Shown piece after piece: positions 47,655 through 56,537 of a stretch of 64,000 bases of DNA. The DNA lies in the NCBI GenBank assembly GCA_963830455.1, contig CAWHMT010000004.1, forward strand, positions 62,001-126,000. Reading direction: 5' to 3'. Numbering within the stretch: position 1 is the stretch's first letter; each line of letters begins with the position of its first letter. Source of the stretch: 20CM-2-65-7 sp963830455 (GTDB lineage: Bacteria > Gemmatimonadota > Gemmatimonadetes > Gemmatimonadales > GWC2-71-9). The notes below the pieces were generated by a model. The model saw only the letters and a program-made list of their open reading frames with translations, did no database searches and had not been told where the DNA came from. Made by a program: the position numbers and the translations under genes.

Positions 47655-49229
47655 GTGTTTTGTAGCCCCGCCGTGTCGAGACATTTCTTCACGGCGGGGC
47701 TTGTGTTTCTGGCGCTGGGTTGCGGCAAAGAGCTGACGCCCGCGCCTCCAGGACCGCCACCTCCACCACCTCCGCCTCGGCCCACGCTGCCGCAGACGTA
47801 TCGCCCCACGGGGCACATGGCGGCGGGCGACGTCGCCGTGCACCTCTTCGAATGGCGCTGGGTCGATATCGCCGCCGAGTGCGAAAACGTGCTCGGCCCC
47901 GCTGGTGTGAAAGCGGTGCAGATCTCGCCGCCGCAGGAGCACAGCATCACGCCAAGCTACGATTGGAGCGAGCGCTACCAGCCCGTGAGTTACAGTGTGG
48001 AGCGGAGCCGCTCGGGCACCGGCGCGGAGTTCGCCAACATGGTGACGCGTTGCCGGAGCGCTGGCGTGGACATCATCGCCGATGCCGTGATCAACCACAT
48101 GACGAACTTTCCCAGCCCCGGCACCGGCAGTAACGGCACCACGTACACGAAATACGAGTACCCCGGTCTCTACACGGCCGGCGACTTCCACACGCCCTGC
48201 GCGCTGAACAACTACAACAGCGCCGCGAACGTGCAGGACTGCGAGCTGTTCTCGCTGCCCGACCTGAGGACCGAATCGGCGTCGGTGCGCCGCAAGATCG
48301 CGAACTATCTGATCACGCTCGCGCGCCTGGGGGTCGCGGGATTTCGCGTCGACGCAGCCAAGCACATTCAGCAGGTCGACCTGAACGAGATCCTGAAGCT
48401 CGTCAACGACTCGCTGACGGCTGAAAGCAGACCGATTCCCTACATCTATCTCGAGGTGGTTGGCAACGGCGTGGGCGAGGCGCTCGGCCCTCGCGATTAC
48501 TTCGGCGAAGGCTACGGCTCCGGCGGCGCCGCCGATATCACCGAGTTCACCTTCACCGGCGTCGGCAACAAGTTCCGGAACCTCAACGGCGAGCACATCT
48601 CGCAGCTCAACCCCAACGGCACGCAGGGCAACCAATTCTCGGAAGCCGCGTGGGGGTTGCTGCCGTCCAACAAGGCCGTCGTCTTCCTGCAAAACCACGA
48701 CACCCAGCATCAGTGCGCGCTCAGCTATCGGCACGGCTCCACCTTCCGCCTCGCCAATGTGTGGATGCTGGCGGAGCCGTACGGCTATCCGTCAATCCTG
48801 TCGAGTTACGCCTTCGATTGCCCGGCGGGCAACTCGATGGGTCCGCCGTCCGACGCGAACGGCTGGACGACCGCCGTGAGCTGTGCCGCGAGCCTCGAAA
48901 CCGCGAGCGTCGGTCAATGGGTGTGCGAGCACCGCGATCCCTCCATCAAGAACATGGTGAGCTTCCGTCGCATCGTGGCGGGGAGCGACATCAATCACTG
49001 GTGGGACAACGGCGGCGACGCGATCGCCTTTTCCCGCGGCACCAGGGGGTTCGTCGCGATCAACAACGGCACGGCGACGGTCGATACGACGATCCCGACG
49101 GGTATCGCGGCCGGCACCTATCTCGATCTGCTTACGGGCTCATCCATCGTCATCGACGCGACCGGGGCCGTTCATCTCACCCTCTCATCGAAGTCCGCCA
49201 TTGCGATTGATACGGCGACTCGTCAGTAA
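47655..49229 (+). CDS. GH13 alpha-amylase lipoprotein
   Basis: A 524-residue secreted alpha-amylase of the animal-type (GH13_24-like) group. Lipoprotein signal HFFTAGLVFLALGCGKE, Pro-rich linker (PPGPPPPPPPPRP), then AVHLFEWRWVDIAAECENVL and KAVQISPPQEH typical of this group. Catalytic motifs: GFRVDAAKHI (nucleophile Asp), IPYIYLEVVG (acid/base Glu) and VVFLQNHDTQ. GTG 47655 is used because GGGAG lies 6 bases upstream; GTG 47673 is an alternative. Last 29 bases overlap the GH2 start. Confidence 0.92.
   Translation: MFCSPAVSRHFFTAGLVFLALGCGKELTPAPPGPPPPPPPPRPTLPQTYRPTGHMAAGDVAVHLFEWRWVDIAAECENVLGPAGVKAVQISPPQEHSITPSYDWSERYQPVSYSVERSRSGTGAEFANMVTRCRSAGVDIIADAVINHMTNFPSPGTGSNGTTYTKYEYPGLYTAGDFHTPCALNNYNSAANVQDCELFSLPDLRTESASVRRKIANYLITLARLGVAGFRVDAAKHIQQVDLNEILKLVNDSLTAESRPIPYIYLEVVGNGVGEALGPRDYFGEGYGSGGAADITEFTFTGVGNKFRNLNGEHISQLNPNGTQGNQFSEAAWGLLPSNKAVVFLQNHDTQHQCALSYRHGSTFRLANVWMLAEPYGYPSILSSYAFDCPAGNSMGPPSDANGWTTAVSCAASLETASVGQWVCEHRDPSIKNMVSFRRIVAGSDINHWWDNGGDAIAFSRGTRGFVAINNGTATVDTTIPTGIAAGTYLDLLTGSSIVIDATGAVHLTLSSKSAIAIDTATRQ
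47664..47701 (+). terminator. 12-bp perfect hairpin after SusD2, inside the amylase leader
   Basis: Arms 47664-47675 and 47690-47701 are exact reverse complements with a 14-base loop, followed by TGTGTTTC. Position relative to SusD and the next signal peptide mirrors the hairpin after SusD1. Confidence 0.6.
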
Positions 49230-51645
49230 CGGAGCGCTGCTGCTGCTGGTAACCCGGGGGGCGGCGCCGCTCTCCGCTGCCGCGCAACGACAGCGCTTGT
49301 CCATCGATCCGGGCTGGCGCTTCACAGTCGGCGATCCGAGCGGCGCCGAGAAACCGGGCTTCGCTGATCACGCCTGGCGCCTGCTCGACCTGCCCCACGA
49401 TTGGAGCATCGCAGGAACGCCGCGTCAGGATGCGCCGGGGGGCGGTCGCGTCGGCTACTTCCCCACCGGCATCGGGTGGTATCGCCGGAGCTTTCGCATT
49501 CCGCAAGCCGCGCGCCGCCAGCAGGCGTGGCTCGAATTCGATGGCGTCTACATGAACAGTGAGGTGTGGATCAACGGCGTCAGCACCGGACGGCGGCCCT
49601 ACGGCTACACCAGTTTCGCGTACGACATTACGCGCTATCTCGTGCCTGGCGACAATGTGATCGCGGTGCGGGTCGACAACTCCGCCCAGCCCAACTCGCG
49701 CTGGTACACGGGGAGCGGCATCTACCGCCATGTATGGCTGACCCTGGTCGATTCGCTGCATATAGGTCACTGGGGGGTCGCTGTCACCACGCCACGCGCA
49801 GACTCCGCCGCCGCCGAGATCGCCGTGCGCACCCGGCTGGAAAACGACCGCAAGGCGCCGCGCCGCGTGGTGTTGCGTACCGTTGTTCTGGACGGCGCTC
49901 GCGAAGTGGCTCGAGTCGATTCGGCCTTCACGCTGAGCACCGGTCAGCGGCTCGAGCTGCAGCAACGTGTGGAGCTGCGCTCACCGCGTCTCTGGTCGGT
50001 TGACAGCCCGAATCTCTACCGGCTCCGCTCCACCGTGCTGGACGGCAACCGCCCGCTCGACACGCTGACGACGACGTTCGGCATTCGCACGATTGCGTTT
50101 GACGCAGACCGCGGATTTCTGCTGAACGGCCGTCCCGTGAAGCTGCGCGGGGTGAACCTGCACCACGATGGGGGCGCGGTGGGCGCCGCGGTACCACTGC
50201 GCATCTGGGAAAACCGGTTGCGGACGCTCAAGGCGATGGGCGTGAACGCCATCCGCACGTCGCACAATCCGCCGGCGCCGGAATTCCTCGACCTGTGCGA
50301 TACCATGGGTTTTCTCGTCATGGCCGAGGCGTTTGACGAGTGGACGTTCGGCAAGGTGCCGGAAGGATATCACCGCTACTACGCCGAGTGGGGCGAGCGC
50401 GATGTGACCGACTTCGTGCGGCGCGACCGCAATCATCCGTCGATCGTGCTGTGGAGCGCAGGGAACGAGATCGGCGAGCAAACGTCCGATTCGGGGGTGA
50501 AGGTCCTGCGGCGGCTCCTGGACGTCTTCCACCGCGAAGATCCCACTCGACCCGTCACGACCGGCAACGATCAGATCTATGCCGACGGCCACCCGGCGTT
50601 GGCGGCGTTTCTCTCAGGCCTGGATGTGGTCGGCTACAACTACGTCGACCGCTGGCACGAACGGCGCGAGATTTTTGCCGAGCAGGACCGGCACGATCAT
50701 CCGGACTGGAAGCTGGTGGGCACCGAGAGCGGATCGATCTTTCAGAGCTTCGACGAGCGCTACTCACTCGGAAACGATTCCGCGGTGCCGCGGCCCAACT
50801 ATACGACCGGCATGCTGCAGGTGGAGCGGTTGTGGAAGTGGATCACCCTGCGCGACTATTTCGCTGGCGACTTCATGTGGACGGGGGTCGACTACTTGGG
50901 CGAGAGCAGCTGGCCATTCAAGGGCTTCCCATCGGGAGTGCTCGACCTCACCGGACGTCCCAAGGACTCCTATTTCCTTTATCAGAGCCTGTGGACCGAC
51001 CGACCCGTGTTGCATCTCTTTCCCCACTGGAACTGGCCGGGTCGCGAGGGGCAAACGATTCCGGTGTTGGCCTACACGAATTGCAGCGCCGTCGAGTTGT
51101 TTCTCAATGGCCGCTCGCTCGGTGAGAAGCGCCTCGAGTTTCCCGCGCAGGGGACATCGGGCGGATGGAATACGTACGCGCTGCCGCGCGTCGCCGCGAC
51201 CACCAACGATCTCCATATGAGCTGGGACGTCCCCTATCAACCAGGCGTCCTGCGCGCCGTCGGGAAGCAGCGCGATGGATCAAGCTGTCAGACGGCGGAA
51301 GTGCGCACTGCTGGTCCTGCTGTCGCGTTGCGGTTGTCCACTGATCGGGATACCGTGGCCGTCACGCCTGACGACCTGGCGCTGATTCGTTTCTCGATCG
51401 TCGATTCGAGCGGCACGCTCGTGCCCGGAGCCGACAGCGTGGTGCGCTTCAGTGTGGCCGGCGGCAGCATCGTCGCCCTCGACAACGGGAACCTGCAGGA
51501 GCACGAACCGTATCAATCCACCAATCGCCGCGCTTTTAACGGACAGGGCCTCGCTATCATCCGGCCGGCGGGCAAAGGAACGATGCGCGTGACGGCCACC
51601 GCGAATGGTCTGAGAGACGCCACCCTCACTATCGTTGGACGATGA
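49201..51645 (+). CDS. GH2 beta-galactosidase/beta-glycosidase
   Basis: An 814-residue secreted GH2 enzyme: signal peptide to about residue 28, jelly-roll sugar-binding domain (LDLPHDWSIAG; EVWINGVSTGRRPYGYTSF), immunoglobulin-like domain, (beta/alpha)8 barrel with acid/base in LWSAGNEIGEQ and nucleophile in LVGTESGS, then extra C-terminal Ig-like domains. KLRGVNLHHDGGAVGAAVP marks the barrel start. TTG 49201 overlaps the amylase end by 29 bases. Exact substrate (galactoside, glucuronide or other) cannot be told. Confidence 0.92.
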   Translation: MRLIRRLVSNGALLLLVTRGAAPLSAAAQRQRLSIDPGWRFTVGDPSGAEKPGFADHAWRLLDLPHDWSIAGTPRQDAPGGGRVGYFPTGIGWYRRSFRIPQAARRQQAWLEFDGVYMNSEVWINGVSTGRRPYGYTSFAYDITRYLVPGDNVIAVRVDNSAQPNSRWYTGSGIYRHVWLTLVDSLHIGHWGVAVTTPRADSAAAEIAVRTRLENDRKAPRRVVLRTVVLDGAREVARVDSAFTLSTGQRLELQQRVELRSPRLWSVDSPNLYRLRSTVLDGNRPLDTLTTTFGIRTIAFDADRGFLLNGRPVKLRGVNLHHDGGAVGAAVPLRIWENRLRTLKAMGVNAIRTSHNPPAPEFLDLCDTMGFLVMAEAFDEWTFGKVPEGYHRYYAEWGERDVTDFVRRDRNHPSIVLWSAGNEIGEQTSDSGVKVLRRLLDVFHREDPTRPVTTGNDQIYADGHPALAAFLSGLDVVGYNYVDRWHERREIFAEQDRHDHPDWKLVGTESGSIFQSFDERYSLGNDSAVPRPNYTTGMLQVERLWKWITLRDYFAGDFMWTGVDYLGESSWPFKGFPSGVLDLTGRPKDSYFLYQSLWTDRPVLHLFPHWNWPGREGQTIPVLAYTNCSAVELFLNGRSLGEKRLEFPAQGTSGGWNTYALPRVAATTNDLHMSWDVPYQPGVLRAVGKQRDGSSCQTAEVRTAGPAVALRLSTDRDTVAVTPDDLALIRFSIVDSSGTLVPGADSVVRFSVAGGSIVALDNGNLQEHEPYQSTNRRAFNGQGLAIIRPAGKGTMRVTATANGLRDATLTIVGR

Positions 51646-53756
51646 ACACTCTGCTTTTCGTATTTGCGGCGTTCACGCAGACCCCGGCGGACATCGCCCG
51701 CTGGGAGCGCCAGGCCCAGAGCGTCACGATCATCCGCGACGATTGGGGGATCGCCCACGTCTACGGCAAGACCGACGCCGATGCAGTGTTCGGGATGGAG
51801 TACGCCCAGGCCGAGGACGACTTCAATCGAATCGAGACCAACTATCTGAACTCGCTCGGCCGCCTCGCTGAGGCTGAAGGCACGGCGGCCGTCTTTCAGG
51901 ATCTGCGGCAGAAGCTGTTCGTCGATCCCGATTCCTTGCGCGCTCAATACGCGCGCAGCCCGGAATGGCTGCGGCGGCTCATGAACGCATTCGCCGATGG
52001 GTTGAACTATTTCCTCTATAAGCACCCCGAGGTGAAGCCCCGCGTCATCACGCGCTTCGAGCCGTGGATGGCATTGTCGTTCACCGAAGGCAGCATCGGC
52101 GGAGACATCGAGCGCATCGACGTGCGCGGCCTCGCGGCGCTCTACGGCGACTCGGCGGCCGCGGGACCACGGAGCGATGATGGCGGTTTCGAGACCGATC
52201 CGTCGGGGGGGGGCTCAAACGGGATTGCCATTGCGCCGCGACTCGCCGCCAGTCACCACGCGCTGCTCTGGATCAACCCCCACACGTCGTTCTATTTCCG
52301 GTCCGAGCTGCAGATGGTCAGCGAGGAAGGGCTCAACGCGTACGGCGCCGTGACGTGGGGACAGTTCTTCGTCTACCAGGGATTCAATGCCAGGGCGGGT
52401 TGGATGCACACGTCGAGCGGCGTGGACAATATCGACGAGTTCGTGGAGACCCGGCCCCAGTACTCCCGCAAGATCACCGTGCCGTTTAAGAGCGGCAGTG
52501 GAACGGCGCAGCGAACGTTTACGGTGGGATACACCCAGCGCGGACCCATCGTCCGCAAGCAAGGCGATCGGCTGGTCAGCGTGAGCCTGATGTGGCAGCC
52601 GATCAACGCATTGATCCAGTCGTATTCGCGCACCAAGGCACGCAATTATACCGCGTTCCGCAAGGTCATGGATCTGCACACCAATTCGTCCAACAATACG
52701 GTCTTCGCGGACGCCGAAGGCAACATCGCCTATTTCCACTCGAACTATATCCCGCGCCGCGATACGAGCTTCGATTGGACACAGCCGGTGGATGGCAGCA
52801 ATCCTCGCACGGCATACAGCGGGGTGCTCTCGTTCGATCAGACGCCGAATGTCGTGAACCCAACCAGCGGCTGGGTCTACAACGCGAACAACTGGCCGTG
52901 GTCGGCGGCGGGAGTGGAAGGGAGTCCGAGTCGCGCGCAATATCCGCGGTACGTCGAGACAGGTACCGAGGAGACCGCACGGGGCTACCACGCCTTGCGC
53001 GTGCTCGCCGGGAAGTCGGACTGGACGATGAATTCGGTGCGCGACGCGGCGTTCGACAGCTACCTCCCTGCGTTCGAGCGCATGCTCCCGCCGCTGTTCG
53101 CCGCATACGACCAGGCAGACGACAGTCTCAGGCGCAAGCTCGCCGAGCCGATCGCCACCCTGCGCGGGTGGGACTATCGCTGGGGCGCCGAATCGGTACC
53201 GACATCGGTCGCGGTATACTGGGGCGGATTCATCGCTCGGCGCGTCGCGCGCGATGCCCGTACCGCCGGCATCTCATTCATGCAATACGTCGCGACGGCG
53301 CGCGCCCAGCCCACCGACCTCCTCGGCGCGTTGGGCGACGCCGTCGACACTCTGACGGCGAATTTCGGGACGTGGAAAACGCCGTGGGGCACGATCAATC
53401 GATTCCAGCGCATCAGTGCCGAAATCGCTCCCCGCTTCGATGATGCGCAGCCGAGTATTCCAGTTCCGTTCACGGCGAGCGGGTGGGGTTCGCTGGCCGC
53501 GTTCGGGGCGCGTCCGTACCCCAATACCAAAAAGTGGTACGGGACCAGCGGCAACAGCTTCGTGGCGGTGGTGGAGTTCGGCGACAGCGTGCGGGCGAAG
53601 GCGGTCACAGCGGGCGGCGAGAGTGGCTCTCCGCGCTCACCGCATTTCAACGACCAGGCCCAACGCTACGCGTCCGGCAACCTGCGCGATGTCTACTTCT
53701 ACCGCTCCCAGCTCGTCGGTCACACGGAACGGGAGTATCACCCTGGCGAGCGTTAG
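51642..53756 (+). CDS. Penicillin acylase-family (S45) Ntn-hydrolase
   Basis: A 704-residue exported Ntn amidohydrolase. VTIIRDDWGIAHVYGKTDAD (about 29-48) and GMEYAQAEDDFNRIE are alpha-subunit blocks. GGGSNGIAIAPRLAASHHAL supplies the autocatalytic Ser (GGGS-N, about residue 190) that starts the beta chain. HTSFYFRSELQ and AYGAVTWGQFFVYQGFN follow as in the family. ATG 51642 overlaps the GH2 stop (ATGA). The run of nine G at 52205-52213 lies just before the catalytic Ser codon. Such enzymes cleave amides, including acyl-homoserine lactones; its presence in a glycan operon is unexplained. Confidence 0.9.
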   Translation: MNTLLFVFAAFTQTPADIARWERQAQSVTIIRDDWGIAHVYGKTDADAVFGMEYAQAEDDFNRIETNYLNSLGRLAEAEGTAAVFQDLRQKLFVDPDSLRAQYARSPEWLRRLMNAFADGLNYFLYKHPEVKPRVITRFEPWMALSFTEGSIGGDIERIDVRGLAALYGDSAAAGPRSDDGGFETDPSGGGSNGIAIAPRLAASHHALLWINPHTSFYFRSELQMVSEEGLNAYGAVTWGQFFVYQGFNARAGWMHTSSGVDNIDEFVETRPQYSRKITVPFKSGSGTAQRTFTVGYTQRGPIVRKQGDRLVSVSLMWQPINALIQSYSRTKARNYTAFRKVMDLHTNSSNNTVFADAEGNIAYFHSNYIPRRDTSFDWTQPVDGSNPRTAYSGVLSFDQTPNVVNPTSGWVYNANNWPWSAAGVEGSPSRAQYPRYVETGTEETARGYHALRVLAGKSDWTMNSVRDAAFDSYLPAFERMLPPLFAAYDQADDSLRRKLAEPIATLRGWDYRWGAESVPTSVAVYWGGFIARRVARDARTAGISFMQYVATARAQPTDLLGALGDAVDTLTANFGTWKTPWGTINRFQRISAEIAPRFDDAQPSIPVPFTASGWGSLAAFGARPYPNTKKWYGTSGNSFVAVVEFGDSVRAKAVTAGGESGSPRSPHFNDQAQRYASGNLRDVYFYRSQLVGHTEREYHPGER

Positions 53757-56346
53757 GTCCGCGCTGCTCTGCATCGCGCTCGCTGGTGTAGCGACGCGCG
53801 CGTATGCCCAACAGCAGCTCGTCGTTCTCGACGCGAGCGGCGTGGTGCGCTGGCGCGAGACCAAACAGGAGGTGGCGCTGTTCGGCGCGAACTACGTCAT
53901 CGGCGCATCGGACTACCGCGCGGGCGGCTACGTGCACGCCGACCGCAAACGCATGGTCGATGAGGACATGGCGCAGTTCGCGCGCATGGGGTGGGACGGC
54001 CTGCGGCTCACGTTCTGGGGCGACTGGGAAGCGTCGGACAGCGCGGGCAATCTGCTCGCGAACGAGTATCTGGATTTGCTGGACTATTTGATCGCCCGCG
54101 CGCGCGAGCGCGGCATCTACATGCTGCTCAGCCCGATCCAGCTCTACAGCTCGACCTGGCCCGACGCCCTGGAGGATACGACCCCACCCGGGTTTGGACG
54201 GCGCTTCGGCAAAGGTCGCATGGGCACCGATTCACTCGCGATCAAAGCGCAGGTGAACTACCTGCGCCAGATCCTGAACCACGTGAATCCGTACACGCGG
54301 CTCGCATTGAAGGACGAGCCCAACATTCTCTTCATCGAGCTGGTGAACGAGCCGTGGCATCATCCCGAAGATCTGGCCGGCTCGATCCGCTACATCAACA
54401 CGCTCACCGATGCGGTGCGCGGTACGGGCTGCCAGAAACTCGTGTTCTACAACGTCAGCCAGGACTTCCGGATTTCAGAAGCGATCCGCCGTTCGAAGGC
54501 GCAGGGCATCACATTCGGCTGGTATCCCACGGGGCTGAACGCGGGCCGTGAGCTCCAGGGCAACTATCTGCGCGGTACCGATGTGTTCCCCGACATGCTG
54601 CGCCCCGAGCTGGCCAAGCTGCCGCGCATCGTGTACGAGTTCGACAGCCCAGACCTGCGCACCGGCACGATGTATCCCGCTATGACGCGTACGTTCCGCG
54701 CGGTGGGCGCGCAGTTCGCCGCCATGTTCTCCTACGACATGCTGGGCACGGCATCGCGCAACCTCGGCTGGCAGACGCACGCGCTCAACATGGTGTACAC
54801 GGCGCGCAAATCGATGAGCGCGGTGATCGCCGCCGAAGCGATGCGGCGCCTGCCCCGCATGCGCGACTACGGAGCGTATCCGGCGAATACACGGTTTGGC
54901 GACTTCCATATCTCGTACGACGGCGATCTGGGCGAGCTCGTAGCGCGCGACGCGCTCATGTACACGAGCAACACGCCCGCCAAACCGCCCGAGCCCGCGT
55001 CGTTGCGACGCGTGTACGGACACGGCTCCTCATCGACCGTCACCTATGGCGGAACCGGGATCTACTTTCTCGACAGGATCCGCCCCGGAGTGTGGCGGCT
55101 CGAGGTCTACCCCGACGCTGTGCCGGTCCGCGATCCATTCGAGTTGCCGAGCGTAGACAAGATCGCGACGCGGGCAATTCCGAGATCCTGGCCGATGACG
55201 ATCTCACTTCCGGATTTGGGCGCGACGTTCACCGTCCAGCCCGTCACCGCCGGTAATGGAGAAACCTCGCGCGCGGTGGACGGCCGCTTTGTGCTTACGC
55301 CGGGTGTGTATGTGCTGAGCGCGAGCGGCGCGGTAGACCTCGCGACCATGCCCTCACGCGTGGGTCAAATCGGTTTCAAGGAGTACCACGCTCCGCCACG
55401 TGATACGGTCCCGCTCACGGTCATTTCGTTTGCGGCACCGCAATATCTGGCTGGGCGAGATGCCGAGCTGCGCGCGCGCATCGTGGATCTGACACTTCCC
55501 GATTCAGCGCGGCTTTCGTTCCGCAGGGCCCCCGGCGGGGGGGGGAGATATCAACAAACTTGGATACGTCATGTGGCGGGGTATGAGTACGCCGCCAGGA
55601 TTCCCGCCGCAGCGCTGCGGGAAGGACCATACCAATTCGTGATCACCGTCTTCCAAGGTGCTGCGGCTACGACGTTTCCGGCTGCCTCCCCCGGCCAACC
55701 AACCGACTGGAACTACAACGATCGGGCGTCCTGGCCATTCGACGTCGTGAGTCCTGCGACAGCACTGCGTTTATTCGATCCAGGGAGCGATGCTTCGCGC
55801 CTCGCATTTACCCGCATCGGAGACGCGGGACGGCGTGGGCTGTTCCGGGTCGGCATGTCTCCCGCGACGGGGCAGCCGGTCTTCCATCTCGAGCTGCCCG
55901 TCGACACGAGTGGCTGGAGCCCGCCTGACTACACCGCTTCGCTGGTGGTCAAGGACCGGATCGGCTCACGGCGTGAGACCATCACTGGCGCCAAGGAGCT
56001 TCGCCTACGGGTGCGGGGCCTCGGCGCGCGCCAGACGCTCCACGTCACGCTGATGGAAGACGACGGCACCAGCTGGACCGCGCCCCTGACCCTGGACAGC
56101 ACCTGGACCGAACAGGCCATGCCGCTCGCCAGTTTCCGGCCGGGACGCGGCGTACTGCTGCCTCAGGGGTTCCCTGGAGAATGGAACTACTGGGTGGGGC
56201 CCGCCGAGGGGCGGGGAGGCGCGGCCGACAAACCACGGCTGGATCATCTCGAGAGGCTGCAGATTTCGGTGCGGCGCGAGGAGGGCGTGCGGCCTAAACC
56301 TGGCGACTACGGCGTCGAAGTTGAATTTGTTCTCTTGGCCTTCTGA
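53689..56346 (+). CDS. Secreted clan GH-A glycoside hydrolase (cellulase/mannanase-like)
   Basis: About 885 residues. Signal SALLCIALAGVATRAYAQ, then a (beta/alpha)8 domain with ADRKRMVDEDMAQFARMGWD, acid/base in FIELVNEPWHHPE and nucleophile in RIVYEFDSPD, followed by beta-rich C-terminal modules, the last resembling a carbohydrate-binding jelly roll. ATG 53689 lies 68 bases inside the acylase gene; CTG 53743, with GGGAG seven bases before it, would give a more normal signal peptide. A nine-G run (55537-55545) is in frame. The end overlaps the convergent small-protein gene by 40 bases. GH family (5 or related) not fixed. Confidence 0.8.
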   Translation: MSTSTAPSSSVTRNGSITLASVRSALLCIALAGVATRAYAQQQLVVLDASGVVRWRETKQEVALFGANYVIGASDYRAGGYVHADRKRMVDEDMAQFARMGWDGLRLTFWGDWEASDSAGNLLANEYLDLLDYLIARARERGIYMLLSPIQLYSSTWPDALEDTTPPGFGRRFGKGRMGTDSLAIKAQVNYLRQILNHVNPYTRLALKDEPNILFIELVNEPWHHPEDLAGSIRYINTLTDAVRGTGCQKLVFYNVSQDFRISEAIRRSKAQGITFGWYPTGLNAGRELQGNYLRGTDVFPDMLRPELAKLPRIVYEFDSPDLRTGTMYPAMTRTFRAVGAQFAAMFSYDMLGTASRNLGWQTHALNMVYTARKSMSAVIAAEAMRRLPRMRDYGAYPANTRFGDFHISYDGDLGELVARDALMYTSNTPAKPPEPASLRRVYGHGSSSTVTYGGTGIYFLDRIRPGVWRLEVYPDAVPVRDPFELPSVDKIATRAIPRSWPMTISLPDLGATFTVQPVTAGNGETSRAVDGRFVLTPGVYVLSASGAVDLATMPSRVGQIGFKEYHAPPRDTVPLTVISFAAPQYLAGRDAELRARIVDLTLPDSARLSFRRAPGGGGRYQQTWIRHVAGYEYAARIPAAALREGPYQFVITVFQGAAATTFPAASPGQPTDWNYNDRASWPFDVVSPATALRLFDPGSDASRLAFTRIGDAGRRGLFRVGMSPATGQPVFHLELPVDTSGWSPPDYTASLVVKDRIGSRRETITGAKELRLRVRGLGARQTLHVTLMEDDGTSWTAPLTLDSTWTEQAMPLASFRPGRGVLLPQGFPGEWNYWVGPAEGRGGAADKPRLDHLERLQISVRREEGVRPKPGDYGVEVEFVLLAF

Positions 56347-56537
56347 TAGGCGCGGTAGGCAAGCCATAACATCACGAGCCCGAACGCGAGCAACACGAAC
56401 CCCCACCACAGGTTCACGTTGATGCCCAGCGAGCGCTGATAGATCGCCTCATCGGAGAAAAACCCGTAGACGATCAGAATCGCTCCGACGATCGCGAACA
56501 TTCCGCCGATCGGCAGCCGCACGTCGAGCTGGTCCAT
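56307..56537 (-). CDS. Small two-helix membrane protein, SSS symporter partner
   Basis: A 76-residue protein with helices near residues 9-27 (PIGGMFAIVGAILIVYGFF) and 42-63 (LWWGFVLLAFGLVMLWLAY). Its ATG overlaps the symporter stop (TAATG), so the two are translationally coupled. Many SSS symporters have a small two-helix companion; that is the likely role. The 3' end overlaps the GH-A gene. Confidence 0.75.
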   Translation of the reverse strand: MDQLDVRLPIGGMFAIVGAILIVYGFFSDEAIYQRSLGINVNLWWGFVLLAFGLVMLWLAYRAYQKAKRTNSTSTP

